The notes under the pieces were generated by a model that worked only from the letters and a program-made list of their open reading frames with translations, made no database searches and had not been told where the DNA came from. The translations under genes were made by a program, and so were the position numbers. This document shows positions 35,114 to 47,639 of a stretch of DNA of 64,000 nucleotides, one piece after another. The stretch comes from Pseudorasbora parva (Eukaryota; Chordata; Actinopteri; Cypriniformes; Gobionidae): the NCBI RefSeq assembly GCF_024679245.1, contig NC_090176.1, positions 22,246,793 through 22,310,792 on the forward strand, given 5' to 3'. Position 1 is the first letter of the stretch; each line of letters opens with the position of its first letter.

Positions 35114-35121
35114 GTTTCCAG

Positions 35122-36772
35122 AAAAGTGTGGCATATGCATCAGACATTCAGCCAACGGTCGTTGTGCCTAGGGTCTGAGGCTGAGACTAGGTAAATAACA
35201 ACAGATTTTTTTAAAAGGTAAACTATCCCTTTAAAACATGTGGTCCCTATGGCTCAGGACACTTTTAGGAATGGAGATTTTCAGCCCAGATTTGAATCTT
35301 CTGGTCATTTACAAACTTGACTTACTCTGTGTACCATAAAGTCAGTTTCATTGAGACAGACACACAGCTCAGGGATTACTTGTCCTTCTCTGTCCCTTAT
35401 TTCAGTTTCTCTGAAGGTCAAAACTCTATTTTGGAAGGTGTAAAAGCAGTGGATGTATAAAATTCTCACGGTCATTAAAACCATACTAAACCCATCAGGC
35501 TTTTCACAGACCCACCCAATTCATTGCTAGCACCGCAAAGGCGTAACTGTCAGGATCTCAGCACTTTCCCCGTGAGAACATGCTGCACTCATATCTTCGT
35601 CTGATTAAAGACCGGGTCTGAGTTTTGATTCGGGCGTGGGCCCTGTCACAATTACAAGCCGCGGGATTATAATTTATGATGTGTGTTTAGATCATGTTGA
35701 TAAGACATATGGCTGTCGTTGATGTGTCATGTATTCTTGGTCTGGTTTCATTGGGAGGAGGACCATTGCCATTTGAGGGACGTGATTTTGTATTATGCGG
35801 TTCCTCTGCAGATGTCTGTGTTTGCTGTTGGGGAGTAGAGTTTCTGTGGCCGTTTTCTACCCTCTAGGAGATGCGGTTTGGAAGAGGAATACAGATACCG
35901 ATAGGAAAACAGGAACAAAAGGACATACCAGTGAAAATGGATAGAATTAGAGAGAAGATAGACGCCAAGCCAAAGACAGTGAGCTATTGGAAACAACCTT
36001 CAATATAAGACAAGCCAAACCAAGTTGGACTTAATTTAGAAGAAGAGAAAGGGTGCTGAAGGCCTCCCCTCTCCAGACTTTTGCCTTGTAAGGTCAAAAC
36101 AGGGATAAATCGATCAGATGACTGTCTAAGCTGGGAGAAGACAGAAAAAGAGACAGAGGCATGTGCTCTGTAATAATTGTGGAATTTTAATTGGATTATA
36201 GTCTTGGTTAACCTTGCTGAGCCGCTTGAGTCTGTTCATTGACTACGTGGCAATCGAATCTGGAGATCCGTGTGAAGGGCTTATACCAAACCAGGCCTGA
36301 TGTCCTTCTTCATTTCCTTGGAGAATCTGCTTTTTCTCAAAGTCTGGGTTCAGCCAAAGATTATTTAGGGCTGCAGTTTGCTACAAGAGAACATTAGGTA
36401 TCATAGACTTATCAAGTTTGCAAATTACATAGAAAAACTGGGCACCATGCACTAAATGACTAAGGATCACACACACACACACACTACCAGAATTTCTAGT
36501 CGTTCTGACCCAAACTCACACAGAAACATGCGTCTCGGATACTAGGAAGCTGATGATGAATGAAAACTAAATATGTGTCCTAAATGTGTGACTATGTGCC
36601 CATCATACACTATGCAATTGTCATACACTTTCACAAAATTGTAAAATCCAAAGACCTTTACCACCTAGAGTCAACTAAAAGTTCATGTAAATTATTCCAG
36701 CCTTAAATACAAGCCAGTGGCAGTGTAAAATGGAATTAAATAATTATTATTTGATTAAGTTGTTTTTACACA
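35122..36772. other. Single-copy sequence, no gene
   Basis: A short trace of the GATAGTTCACC family (GGTAAACTATCCCTTTAA, 35218) lies near the left edge. A short CA run sits at about 36470-36483. Nothing else was recognised. Confidence 0.25.
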
Positions 36773-36773
36773 A

Positions 36774-36860
<87 letters not shown>
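36774..36860. repeat. (TA)n microsatellite
   Basis: 87 bases of uninterrupted TA. Confidence 0.95.
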
Positions 36861-36861
<1 letters not shown>

Positions 36862-37019
36862 CTGTCTTAATATTTATCAGTGGGGTCAACGATAGCTGAT
36901 TGGCATGTAAACAACAGCTGATATGCTGCTTAATTTTAAAGATGGTCTAAAGCTTCCATTTTGAGCATTATGATTACTCACATTCATATATGTATGAGTG
37001 GTCACCTCCCTTTATTCAT

Positions 37020-37190
37020 ATTCATATTTATATTTATGCATTTGGCAGATGCTTTTATTCAAAGCGACTTACATTGCATTCAAGGTACACATTTTACATT
37101 TTTGTCTGTTCTTGCTTTCCCTGGGAATCGAACCCATGACCTTGCTGTTGCTAGTGCCACACTCTACTGGTTGAGCTGCAGGAAAGCAGA
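37020..37190 (-). mobile_element. tRNA-derived SINE, reverse orientation
   Basis: On the minus strand the order is CTCAACCAGTAGAGTGTGGC (box A), GCAAGGTCATGGGTTCGATT-CC (box B), then CTTGAATGCAATGTAAGTCG and AAAGCATCTGCCAAATGCAT (tail). This is the best preserved SINE in the window; both pol III boxes are near consensus. Confidence 0.8.
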
Positions 37191-37194
37191 ACGT

Positions 37195-38014
37195 CTCTGG
37201 TGTCTGCATTAACATGCGCTTTGCATTAGGGTGGTTCAGCATCTGAATGCGTGTTGTCCTTGTTTAAATAACTGTAGCATAATTCCATCAAGAATAAAGT
37301 GCTTTATTCATTCAGTGAGTTTAATCCACCCAGTGTCACGATTCCTGGGTTTGCCCTGTTAATGCAGGCCAAAAGCTGGTGAAAGGCTTCAGTGTGTCCC
37401 ATTGGCTTTCATCAGCAGTGAAGTTAGATCTGCGTCTGATTATAAGCGGGACTTTGGTGGATCTGCTGCAGGGGAGAGAAAATCACTTATGAAAACAGAA
37501 GGCTCTATGTGCAGGCTGCAGTGCGCTTCTAATCTAACCTCCCCATGGTCCAGAGCAGCCCACTGCCCGATTCCAATCAACACGTCTGGGGAGCTTGTGA
37601 TAACCCTCGAGCCCAGCGCGTGGCGCTCAGCACCAGGGCTCAGAGTACTGACCCGCACCTCATCAGCCACGTTTAATCTGATTAAAAAGTTCTGGCTCTG
37701 CCTGTGGCCCTTGTGGCCGGATCAGCTACTGTAGATCAGCTCAGAATCCAGAAGTTCCCACATGGAATCACCACATGGATCTCTACTATGTCTATGGTAG
37801 TTGATATTTTGAAGTGTTCTGTGGTGTGGCATGCTGTACTTGGTCTAAAATGATTTTAAACATCATTATTATTTTTATTGAAGGGCGAGGCCCAGAGCCG
37901 TGGGAATGGGAATGAAGACCGGTGGCAAGTTTGCTAATAAGCATCACCTGCGTAGCACACCGGCCTTTTGTCTCACGGTTCTTGGCCCTACTTGCCACAC
38001 ACACACAGTCTTGC
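37195..38014. other. Single-copy sequence, no gene
   Basis: 37380-37740 is relatively GC-rich, with open frames on both strands that lack recognisable domains; it may be a conserved non-coding element. Confidence 0.25.
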
Positions 38015-38640
38015 TCAAAAGTTTATATACACACACCTTGCAGACAATGTGAATAGAAACATGTTCTTCAGAAAAAACTCCAGGTCCTGCAAATTCTTCA
38101 GTTTTCCTGCATCTTTTGCATATTTGAACCCTTTTCAGCAATGTATGATTTTGTGATCCATATTTTCATACTGAGGACAACTGAGGTGCTCAAACACAAC
38201 TGTTAAAAAAGGTTCAAATATTAACTGATGCTCGAGAAGGAAACTTGATGCATTAAGAGCTGGGGGGTCCAGCCCTTCGGAAGCAAAAGAAGATGCTTAC
38301 ATGTTTCCCGGAAGACAAATTAAGTGCGATTTACCTTGATCTTCAAATTCAAAACGTTTTCACTCCCCGAATCTTAATGCATTGTATTTCCTTCTGGGGC
38401 CTCAGCGAATGTTTGAACCTTTTTTAAATAGTTGTGCCAAAGTGTTTGAGTCCCTCATTTGTCCTCAGTGTGAAGAGATGGATCTCAAAATCAGACCGTC
38501 ACTGCTGGAAAGGGTTCAAATATGCAAAATATGCTAGAGAACTGAAGAAAATTCAAAACCTGGAGGACTTTTCTGAAGAACATTGGAACACATTAATATT
38601 GTTTCTTAATAACTTTTTTGAAAATAATTAAATTAAGACT
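38015..38640. mobile_element. Palindromic MITE of the CAAAAGTTTATATACAC type
   Basis: TCAAAAGTTTATATACACAC starts it. Arms pair over about 70 bp: CTTCAGAAAAAACTCCAGGT (38067) with the complement of ACCTGGAGGACTTTTCTGAA (38559), and TTGCATATTTGAACCCTTTT (38116) with AAAGGGTTCAAATATGCAAA (38509). The interior is non-coding. The ORF at 38434 is part of the arm. Confidence 0.7.
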
Positions 38641-39813
38641 TGTGAACAGGGTATAGGGTTCAGATAAGTAATACCCTCTATAGTAGTAAGTAGCTGGTTA
38701 ATTGTCATTTCTCTACCAAGGCTAGGAGAACTAATAGCACTGCTTGGAAGTATTTGTTGCCATTTTCAACTCAACGCATACATTTTATTTATGGACTTTA
38801 ATCTTAGTTGGCATTTGCATTCATTACAGGCATCATACGTTTGTGTACACATTCCACATTTTAATCTTTGAGCAAGAACATACATGTTTGTCATTGCACC
38901 TCAGCTGTGAATGTCTTTTCTGCTGTAGTTCTGGGTTGATTGATTTTAATTGGTTTGTAATTCTACAGGCATTTACAGCAGTAATCAGTTCTGTTGTATA
39001 TGCTGTTTGACTCTTATACCCATAGTGGAAGTTTGTGACGTGTTAAGTTTGCTTTAGTTTTAGATATCTGAATCATTTGAATTACTTTCCATTGCATGCC
39101 TTAGCCAGACTTGGCTTTAGTTCCCTTAACTTGGCACTTCCACTCAACTTGTCCAGCTCAAGGATGGTAATGGCTGCTGCCGGCCCGTCTAGCAGAATCT
39201 GAAGGTGAGTAGCCTGACATGCTGGAGGAAGAAGTGTGTAATATCCACAGCGCATTTCACTCGGAGCCCTCTGCTGCTCTGTGTAATGAGAGGCCTGAAG
39301 CTCCTGCCTTTCCTCTCATTTACTGAGCTGAATAATGATGGTGCTCTCAGCCTGAGCCTCATCGCCGCCGTAACACCGTCACACCCACAGCGTGCTCGCT
39401 CTCATTCTCTCTCTGCGTCTGAAGTGAAGAAATGAGAATTCAGGACACAGGACTCCTCTGCTTTTGTTCTTTTCATTAGGAAAAGAATCTCAAAGCTCCA
39501 CTTCTCTCTCTTTCTCTCTCTCACAGAAGGTCATTCTTTCCAGGAGCCCGATTGGACTTTCATGTTTTTAAAGAGTCAAACATTAATCAGTTTATTTTTT
39601 TTTTTAAACCAGTCACACAGTCAAATATGTGATATCTTTTGCAATTCATCATCTTGAATGGGGGGGGGGGGGTGGGGGGGATGGGGGGATAGTGTAATTA
39701 TTCTGGTTGAGAATTTATTTTAATTAGTCGATCTAAGTATTTTACATTAAAAAGTGAACCACAGTTTATTTTGATATGGTTGGAAAAAGATTATCCCTGT
39801 AAATGTGTCCTCG
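38641..39813. other. Single-copy sequence with a poly-G block
   Basis: 39660-39688 is G13-T-G7-AT-G6, a possible G-quadruplex on the + strand. 39180-39440 is relatively GC-rich with a consensus-like GTGAGT (39205), but no open exon precedes it. Confidence 0.3.
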
Positions 39814-40345
39814 TTAGCCTAGAAATCTAGACGCACCCTAGCGGCAGCAAATCTAATCTGCCCGCGAGTGTCGTCTAGGAACTCTCAATACCTTTCTGAG
39901 CTGTAATTCCCAAACTCTTGCCGGACCAATCACATCGTGTATAGAGTCGGTGGGCGGGGCCATAATGACGACGGCCGAGTTGCGTTTGTGTGCTTCTAGT
40001 AAACACAGAAACTGGCGAACGGCAGCGGTCTTTCGAATCAGCTCTGACCGCGACTCTGGAAGACTTGGAGTTTAAGCTTTTCTCTGAGAAAAGAACAAAG
40101 AACGGCACTGAAGTCATTCTTAAAAAGGAAAGATGTGTTCTGAGTTTTGCCGACTGGATACTGCGAATGTTTAATCCATCAACAAGCTCTGTTTCACCTT
40201 CGTTGCTCTGGTTGGTTGTAGCGCTATCCTATCACGTGCAGAGGGAGTTTGAAAGACAACCGTTTATCCCGCCCATCAGATTGAGCCCTGTCAATGGTGA
40301 GTTTCCAGACCAAACATCTTGATGTGGGTCTGGCTTGTCAGGCTA
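39814..40345. mobile_element. Non-autonomous hAT-type element, copy 2
   Basis: Same orientation as 2133-2659 and nearly identical along its whole length (TAGCCTAGAAATCTAGACGC to GTCAGGCTA). Flanks are TGTCCTCG (39806-39813) and TGTCCTCA (40346-40353), again an 8-bp duplication with one mismatch. Independent flanks show two separate insertions and not a segmental duplication. Confidence 0.75.
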
Positions 40346-40353
40346 TGTCCTCA

Positions 40354-41420
40354 TAATAGTAAAAACAAAAAACCTCATAAAAACAACTCAATGAGGCAAA
40401 TGTTGCCCCAAATGGAAAAGTTAATTTCTGATACTGGCATACAATTCCGTGTCAGTGGAACCAAATCAAAATGGCATTTGAAAGAGCACTTGGAATGATT
40501 ACCTCATAAATATCAATTTTTGTTTAACTACTGACTTGCAAAATTGGCACTGTAGTTACAAAACTTTGTGTGGTTAGCGCTCAATTTCAATTGATTTTGT
40601 TTTAGACCTTTAACTATACATTATGATGACTTGTAAACCCAGCTGAAATCAGTTTCCTTTGGAGTCACCTTCATACTCAAACACTGCCAGTGATATCATT
40701 GACTGACTGCATGGGCACCAATAAGACGGCAGCAGCCCAGGCTCTGGGTGTACACATCTAACCATAGTGTGGCTATTTTTCTATGCAGTTTTTCTGTTGA
40801 CAGTCAGGGCATTGGGTAACAGCTTAGAAAGTCTGTTGGCAAATTGACCCAATCAGCACATAAATTTCGCTAAGACGTCAGTATGACGTGTGTTCATTTA
40901 GATGATGCCATTTTTAGAAAGATTGCTCATCTACTGTACACCTCTAAATCATTCACTGACAAATGTTAGAATTTCATTCATCAGATGTTTTTGTGACAAG
41001 CATGTTTTATTTATTTTTTTAGAGATGGTTCTAAAATATATCATTCTAAAGTATAACACTGTGCTGTCCAGATAATCCCTCTTTGACTTCTGTGAACTAG
41101 ATATGCAATTTTAAACATTCCATCACATGAGTAATGTGTTAATAAATGGCATTTTGTCAACTTGATAAAAAAAAAAAAGGTATGTTATATATTGTGTGTT
41201 AGGCAATAGTTGAGACAAGGATATCCTAGGTGCTTCTAAAAAAGAAAGTTTAATGCTGATTTATCTGTATTTATTAAACAGCATATCATGCTAACAGTGT
41301 TGACATTTTAAGATTGTATCCTACTGACATTTAAACAATAAAACTGTTTTTTATTACTTTAAAATGGAAGAATATAATGGTAAAAGGATTACCGTAACCA
41401 TATCCTGTACATTATTGAGT
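40354..41420. other. AT-rich sequence, no gene
   Basis: Nothing recognisable. Confidence 0.2.
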
Positions 41421-41422
41421 AA

Positions 41423-41794
<372 letters not shown>

Positions 41795-41799
41795 TATAG

Positions 41800-42560
41800 T
41801 CTGTGTAAATAAAGAGTGGACACATTGGTGGGGACAGGGCAAAAAAGCAGCATCCCTATGATGTTAGAAAAAAAAAGTTACAGTCTAGTTTTGTCTAGAA
41901 AAATATCTTTCAGCAACTATTTACTTGAAAGATAAACCGGTTTCGGAATGACCTACAAATGCTCCTGGCATTGTCCGGTTTTGTGTGTACTGAGTAGGAA
42001 GCTTTCATTCCTACTAATAATTTGTGTTATCAGGTCAAAGCTCTGTGACTGGCCCCGGATGGATAGTGTAACAGATCGGAAGGCTTTTCTGAGAGCCGTG
42101 CTGCTATAGGAGCAACATACTGGACTTCCATGAAGACTAGAGTTACCATAGCAGCAGTTGAAGTGCCAACTCTCAGAGCCAAAGTAACAAGAGAGCCAGT
42201 AACAATGTTCAAAATGCATTCGTGTCAGCAATAATTGCTGTGTTATTCAAAACCTTTAAAATCAATTCTAACTGTTCAAATTGAAATACAGTCTGAGGAT
42301 GCATAGCCACATTACACTGGCTAAGTGCATATCTGACCTTTTATGTGGACCATTTTGCCTCGTATTGACTGAGTTGATACAACTTGCTCCATTGTCCATG
42401 CAGTATTTAAGTAAGCTCATTGCATTGATTCAATTTTCCATCTCTCAAAAGCGACTGTGGACAAGATGGTTCATTGTCCTAATTCCCTAATTAATTAACT
42501 TTATGTATTGTCAATTACCCCCCCCCCCCCCTTTCCTTTTATTGAGTGGCATTTATACTT
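41800..42560. other. Single-copy sequence, no gene
   Basis: A short C-run lies at 42519-42531. Nothing recognisable otherwise. Confidence 0.2.
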
Positions 42561-42566
42561 TTATTC

Positions 42567-42920
42567 AGCAAGAAGAAATTCAAAGGTGACAGTAAAGACA
42601 TTTTTATTTTACAAAAGATTTATATTTCAAATAAATGGTTTTGATTTTAACTTTCTATTCATCAAATCCTGGGTGAAAAAAACTAGAATGGTTTCCACAA
42701 AAATATTAAGCAATGCAACTGGTTTAAACATAGATAATAGTAAGAAATTATTCTTTAGCACCAGTTCAGCAATATTATAAAGATCACGTGAAGACCATTG
42801 AAGACTGGAGGAAGGATGCTGAAAATTCAGCTTTACCATCAGAGGAAAAAATTACATGTTAAAATATTCTAATAGAAAACAGTTATTTTAAATTTCATAA
42901 TATTACTGTTTGTAATGTAC
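42567..42920 (-). mobile_element. Tc1-like MITE copy, reverse orientation
   Basis: AAATTCAAAGGTGACAGTAA, TTTCCACAAAAATATTAAGC, GAAGACTGGAGGAAGGATGC and CTGAAAATTCAGCTTTACCA follow the minus-strand order of this family. The terminal TTTGGGGTC end is lost. Confidence 0.65.
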
Positions 42921-45330
42921 TTGAGATGAAGTAAATGCAGCATTGGGGAGAATTAGAGACAGTAGTGTTAATACTTCAAAACCATTTCACAATCCAAGAG
43001 TTGTCAGTTAACTAGCCTATTTTAAAATTCCTAAAAAATGAAAATCAGAAATCACCCTTGTGTCATTCCAAACCTATATGATTTGTTTTCTTTAATCACA
43101 AAAGAACTTTAGGTATCACATAATAAAAAAGTAGTTTAGTAGTCATATTATATAAATTAGTCATATTATTTAAAAGTAGTCTACTATATGTCTGAACAAT
43201 AGATATATTTCAAATATTGTTTTGAACTGAACTTTGTGTCCTCTACCGATAAAATACAGATTTTAAAATGACATGACATGACATAAAAAATGTTAAATGG
43301 TGACATTTTTGGTTGACTGAACTCTGATTGAAAGGTGAAGGACCTTAAACACAGCTGCCATGTTGCGCCTTGATTTTTCAGATTAATTTGTGAATAAGTT
43401 GTCTGTTGCCATGTTTCCATTCTCCTATTTGTATGTACATTTTTAGATATTGCATTAAGGAAAAATACTGGATGGAAACACCAAGATGCTCAATTGAATA
43501 AATCCCTCGATTCTCTTGAACTCACGTGGCTTCAACAGTGAATGTGATTGATAGCTGGACTAACCCACGGACCAATGTCACTGCACAACATTTCAAATGC
43601 TGTTTTAGTTATTCTGAAACGCCTGAACCAAAGACTATCATCAGAATGATTTGGTTAAATGATGTCCCAGAAGGGTCTTACATGATTGTGTTACCAAACA
43701 CCAGGCATCTGGACTCAAGATAGCAGCATTTGTTGTGTTTCATCAAAGCTACAGTGGCTTCCGCAATTGCAGCAACTTCCATTTTTATTTAAGATATTTT
43801 GTACCAATTTCCCAGCGAGTGACGATTTTGTTCTCTTGAACACATGGGATGGAAACGGTAAGCTCATGTGGAATATGCAATATTCCAATTTTGTACATAC
43901 ACATAATTCATAACTTAAGATGAAAGTATTGCTAATGTCATCCTCATACTGTCTCTTAAGGCTGTAATGATAACAATAAAGAAGTGGTTCTAAAAAATAT
44001 CATTCTAAATATAAAAAAATAGCAGAGTACAAAACTGCACTGTGCGCTTAGAATAAACAGAACTAGTCCACTGGTGTGGACGCCTTTGCTATATAGACAT
44101 TGTGCACTATGAGCACTTATAGCGTTTTATCTGTTCCAATGCTTGCATTCACTCTGAAAGAAACTTTATCAAAGACAACTTTGTGAGCCCTTGTCATCTA
44201 ATGGACAGCTGTGGTCAGCTGCATTCCTCAACAGGCTCTCTGCTAATTGGCCTGCTGTGCATTCCCGGTGTGAGTGTGATGGTTCACCGGTCAGGTCTGC
44301 CCCCTGCCTCTTAACAAATTTACCATCTACACCTCTCTGACCCCCTGACCCTGGAACAGTGAAAGTAAAGACCTTGTAAAGACCTTGCCGCGTTCTCTAC
44401 TCACGGCCTACGGTGCCATGCTCAGCGGTTCATGCTTGGGGTTGGCTTGTGTCATTTCTGGGCGGTTCGCAGAATGGATTGCACCACTCCATTGAGCCCC
44501 AGGGAAAGGAAGAGAGTGGGGAGCTATGCTTTGTTGAGCCTTCTTCGCTCTGCTAATGAGCGTTAGGGAGATCTGAGATAGTTTAGGAAAAAATGAGGGG
44601 TGCAGGTTACATCCATGGATTACCGCTCAAGATCTTCAAAGAGTCTAATGCCACCCAGAGTTAAGGAATTCATGAAAGTCAGTCTACGAGGAATTTACCC
44701 TCAACCCCACCACATTTAGCATCATGCTATGTGCTTCGGGTACAAATCTACACTTAAAGTTATTTTAAAAGTTGTGTAATAATGAGTCTTCTACAGTCTG
44801 TTTTCTTTCATTTTCATAGACTAGTTTTGTTCAGCGTGTCAAAATACCTGTTCTAATTTAGATGTCTTTACTTCCTTTTTCCTCTAAAATGGGCATCTCG
44901 GTGGGAGCAGTTATGAACCTGCTCTTCTGTAGTGTTCAGCACAACAATAACCCTCCTCCAGCTCCCTCTCTGCCTGCGTTCAGCACTAAATGGCTCTCGG
45001 TAATGGACAGTAATGCACCTTAACGTCATGCTGCTGATTACAGCACAGCTGAATGTCAGCGCCTTACCATGCTTAGTGTCAGAACTGCACAAATTCACAC
45101 CGCAAGAGAACACGCAGCAATTATCCTTAAAGACCCTAGTATTTCCCCTGACACATTAAAAATGGACTTTTAGCTTTTTTTGGTGCTGCAGCTGTGCCGT
45201 GTGTCTCATGAATGTGTCACGGAAGAGAACTAAACGTTTCTTTATTAAACGAACATGTTTGTTTTTACCTTTTTAGTCTCTTAATTGTAATATAATACAC
45301 ATGATTAACATTTACATCTTCCTGGTTGTG
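42921..45330. other. Mixed repeat traces and single-copy sequence
   Basis: 43037-43325 shows a decayed GATAGTTCACC-type MITE (ATCACCCTTGTGTCATTCCA; TGGTGACATTTTTGGTTGAC). 43405-43870 is bounded by GCCATGTTTCCATT and GGGATGGAAACGG, possibly a further inverted-end element. 44100-45250 is single-copy with no supported gene. Confidence 0.3.
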
Positions 45331-45707
45331 TTAAAGGAAGTGTACTGCAATCCCTATCCCCTCTCCCCCTCCCCCTGACTCGAGGTTGCCAGATAGGCTG
45401 CAGGATCAGCAGGAACGTTTGTAGATCTGCTGCTGTGGTAAATAGAGCAGAGCTGGCAACCCGGATGCCGAAACACAACTATCTTGGTAGATAGGTGGAG
45501 GGTGGAGCTTCAGGCCAAAACACAACATGTCAACATCAACATCAGTTGAGCGCTGCAACAACAACTTTTAAATGACATTATCCTGGCCGGACTACTGTTG
45601 TCAGTGATATAAGTATTTGAAATGAACATGATTTCTTAATGTCTAGTGACATATTAGGGCCATTTTATGATTAATTAAAATACATGTCTTTCTTACAGTT
45701 CCTTTAA
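45331..45707 (-). mobile_element. TTAA-AGGAAGTG element, inverse of 57385-57815
   Basis: Ends are TTAAAGGAAGTGTACTGCAA and CTTACAGTTCCTTTAA. Shared with 57385-57815 on the other strand are CCCCTGACTCGAGGTTGCCA-type, AGGATCAGCAGGAACGTTTG, CAACATCAGTTGAGCGCTGC and TGTCTAGTGACATATTAGGG. Non-coding. Confidence 0.75.
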
Positions 45708-45779
45708 GTCTTATTGGATGAGCCATACTTGAAAGTGTTAATAAATAGTTGAAACTGACAAAGATTTGTATGTGACCTA

Positions 45780-46946
45780 TACACTGATGAGCCAAAACAT
45801 TGACCACCTGCCTAAATGCTGTTGGTCCTCCACGTGCTACCAAAACAGCGCAGACCCACAGATGCATGGACTCTACAAGATGTCTTCTGGTATCTGGCAC
45901 CAGAAGATCCTTCAAGTCCTGTAGGTTGCAAGATGGAGCAGCTATGGATTGAACTTGTTGGTCCACCACATCCCACAAATGCTCAATTGGACTGCTATCT
46001 GGGAAATTTGGAGGTCAGGGCAACACCTTGAGCTCTTTATTATGTTCCTCAAACTATTCCTGAACAATGTGTGCAGTGTGGAGGGTGCATTATCCTACTG
46101 AAAGGGGCCACTTCCATCAGGGAACACAGTTGTCAGGGAGTGTACCTGGTCTGCAACAATGTTTGGGTAGGTGGCACGTGTCAAATTTACGTCCACGTGA
46201 ATGGCTGGACCCAGGGTTTCCCAGCAGGACATTGCCCAGAGCATCACACTCCCACCGGGGCTTGTCGTCACCCCACAGTGCATCCTCGTGTCATCACTAC
46301 CCCAGTTAAATGCTGCACACTTGCATGGCTATCCACATGATATAAAAGAAAAGAGGACTCATCAGACCAGGCGAGTTTCTTCTACTGCTCCAAGGTTCAG
46401 TTCCAACGCTTGTGTGCCCACTGTAGCCGCTTTCAACTGTGGTGGTCACAACTGGCCTCTGATTGGTCTCTGGCTTTGCAGCCCCATACACAGCAGAGTG
46501 TGATCCACTGTGTGTTATGACATGTTCCTCCCATAACCATAATTAAAATGTTGTGACTTGTGCCTCAGTAGACCTTGTGTTGGCTCAGATGGGATAGCCT
46601 TCATTTCTCTCATGCTTCAATGAGCCTTGGGCGCCAACAGCCTTTCGCTAGTTTGTGGGTTGTCCCTCCTCAGACCACTGTTGGTAAATTCTCACCACTG
46701 CTTGACCGGATTCGTCTCAAAAGCCATTTTAGAGATACCCTGACCCAATCGCCTTGCCATAACAATCTGTGCCTTGTCAAAAGTCACTCAGATCTTTATT
46801 CCTGCCTATTTCTCCTGAATTCAACACGCTGATTATGAGAACTGACTGTTTGCTTACCTTCTAATCTTCCGAGATCTTAATATGTGGCCTCGTTAGGAGA
46901 CGATCAATGATTTTTGTTTCACAAAATGTTTTGACTCATAAGTATA
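45780..46946 (-). mobile_element. Full-length decayed Tc1-like transposon
   Basis: Left end ATACACTGATGAGCCAAAAC; right end CACAAAATGTTTTGACTCAT-AAGTAT. Complemented, the right end reads ATACTTATGAGTCAAAACAT, so the terminal repeats agree over about 20 bp, in TA-rich flanks as expected for TA insertion. About 1.17 kb long, a usual length for a one-gene Tc1 element. The whole transposase region is present on the minus strand but broken. Confidence 0.8.
45800..46835 (-). pseudogene. Tc1 family transposase, inactivated
   Basis: Tc1 transposases cut and paste their own element through an N-terminal paired-type HTH DNA-binding region and a DDE catalytic core. On the minus strand, separate frames give GGSVMLWAMSCWETLGPAIH (46095-46283; core strand preceding the second Asp) and TTVFPDGSGPFQ, then VVDQQVQ...NLQDLKDLLVPD and HLVESM (45643-45978; C-terminal segment). 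The N-terminal HTH part lies around 46500-46830 but has no long frame. Stops and frameshifts throughout rule out a working product. Confidence 0.75.
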
Positions 46947-46993
46947 TACCTAGTTCTGGTATGAAACTGTAGATAGTACAGGCAGAAAGGTCC

Positions 46994-47200
46994 TTAAAAG
47001 GGTACGTCAGCGATGAGAAGATGAATCTTTATTGAAACTGGGTCATCAATGTGGTAGAAATGTGAAATTATTTTTGAATTTGGTGCCTTCTAGACTGAGA
47101 AAAGACAGAAAAATTTATTTTTGTCTTTTGGGGATGAAAGACAACAATTCCCAGAATGCTTCGCTGCCTAGTGAGGCAACTCCCGAAGCCACCGCTACTT
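46994..47200. repeat. MITE end shared with 52553-52745
   Basis: TTAAAAGGGTACGTCAGCGA starts it; shared with 52553-52745 are TTCTAGACTGAGAAAAG, GGATGAAAGACAACAA and TCCCAGAATGC. It may extend to about 47640, but no second end was found. Confidence 0.55.
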
Positions 47201-47639
47201 AATCACTGTGACTGAGTTGGAGAAAGGACACTACAATTAAATACTGAACGTGTCTATATAACATAATGAGTCGGTGTGCGATTGTCACAGCACTAACACT
47301 GCAGGAGTCAGATTACATTTACTGTCATGAATGAGCTCTCGTGATGAGGTAATGGCAACCACGCTCACGGCATATACATTCACAACGCGTGTAAAGTCTG
47401 GCGCATTTTCAGTTAATGCCTTTGGAAGCTTAACTTTCATAGAAATGAATTTGAGAAGTTTGAGAATTTGAGAAAACTTACATTGCTCAGCATAGCTCCG
47501 TTTACATGAGTGCCTGCAGCTGCGAGCTGAGCTCTGAGTGCGAACTCCCATCCCCCATGCACGGGTTGAAAACATGTGCAAATGGCTCCCTCTGCTTGCT
47601 CATAGCAGATCTGTTCATCCGACAGTTGTCATGACAAAA

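Noticed and set aside
36961..37212. Plus ORF that shares a peptide with the minus ORF at 25449-25658
   Set aside because: The shared peptide comes from two SINE copies, not from a gene.
39180..39230. Consensus-like donor GTGAGT at 39205 considered as an exon end
   Set aside because: All three frames just upstream lack an acceptor-bounded open segment with protein character.
39875..40322. ORFs repeated at 2172-2432 and 39875-40322
   Set aside because: They lie inside the duplicated hAT-type element, are on opposing frames, and contain differing frameshifts; non-coding.
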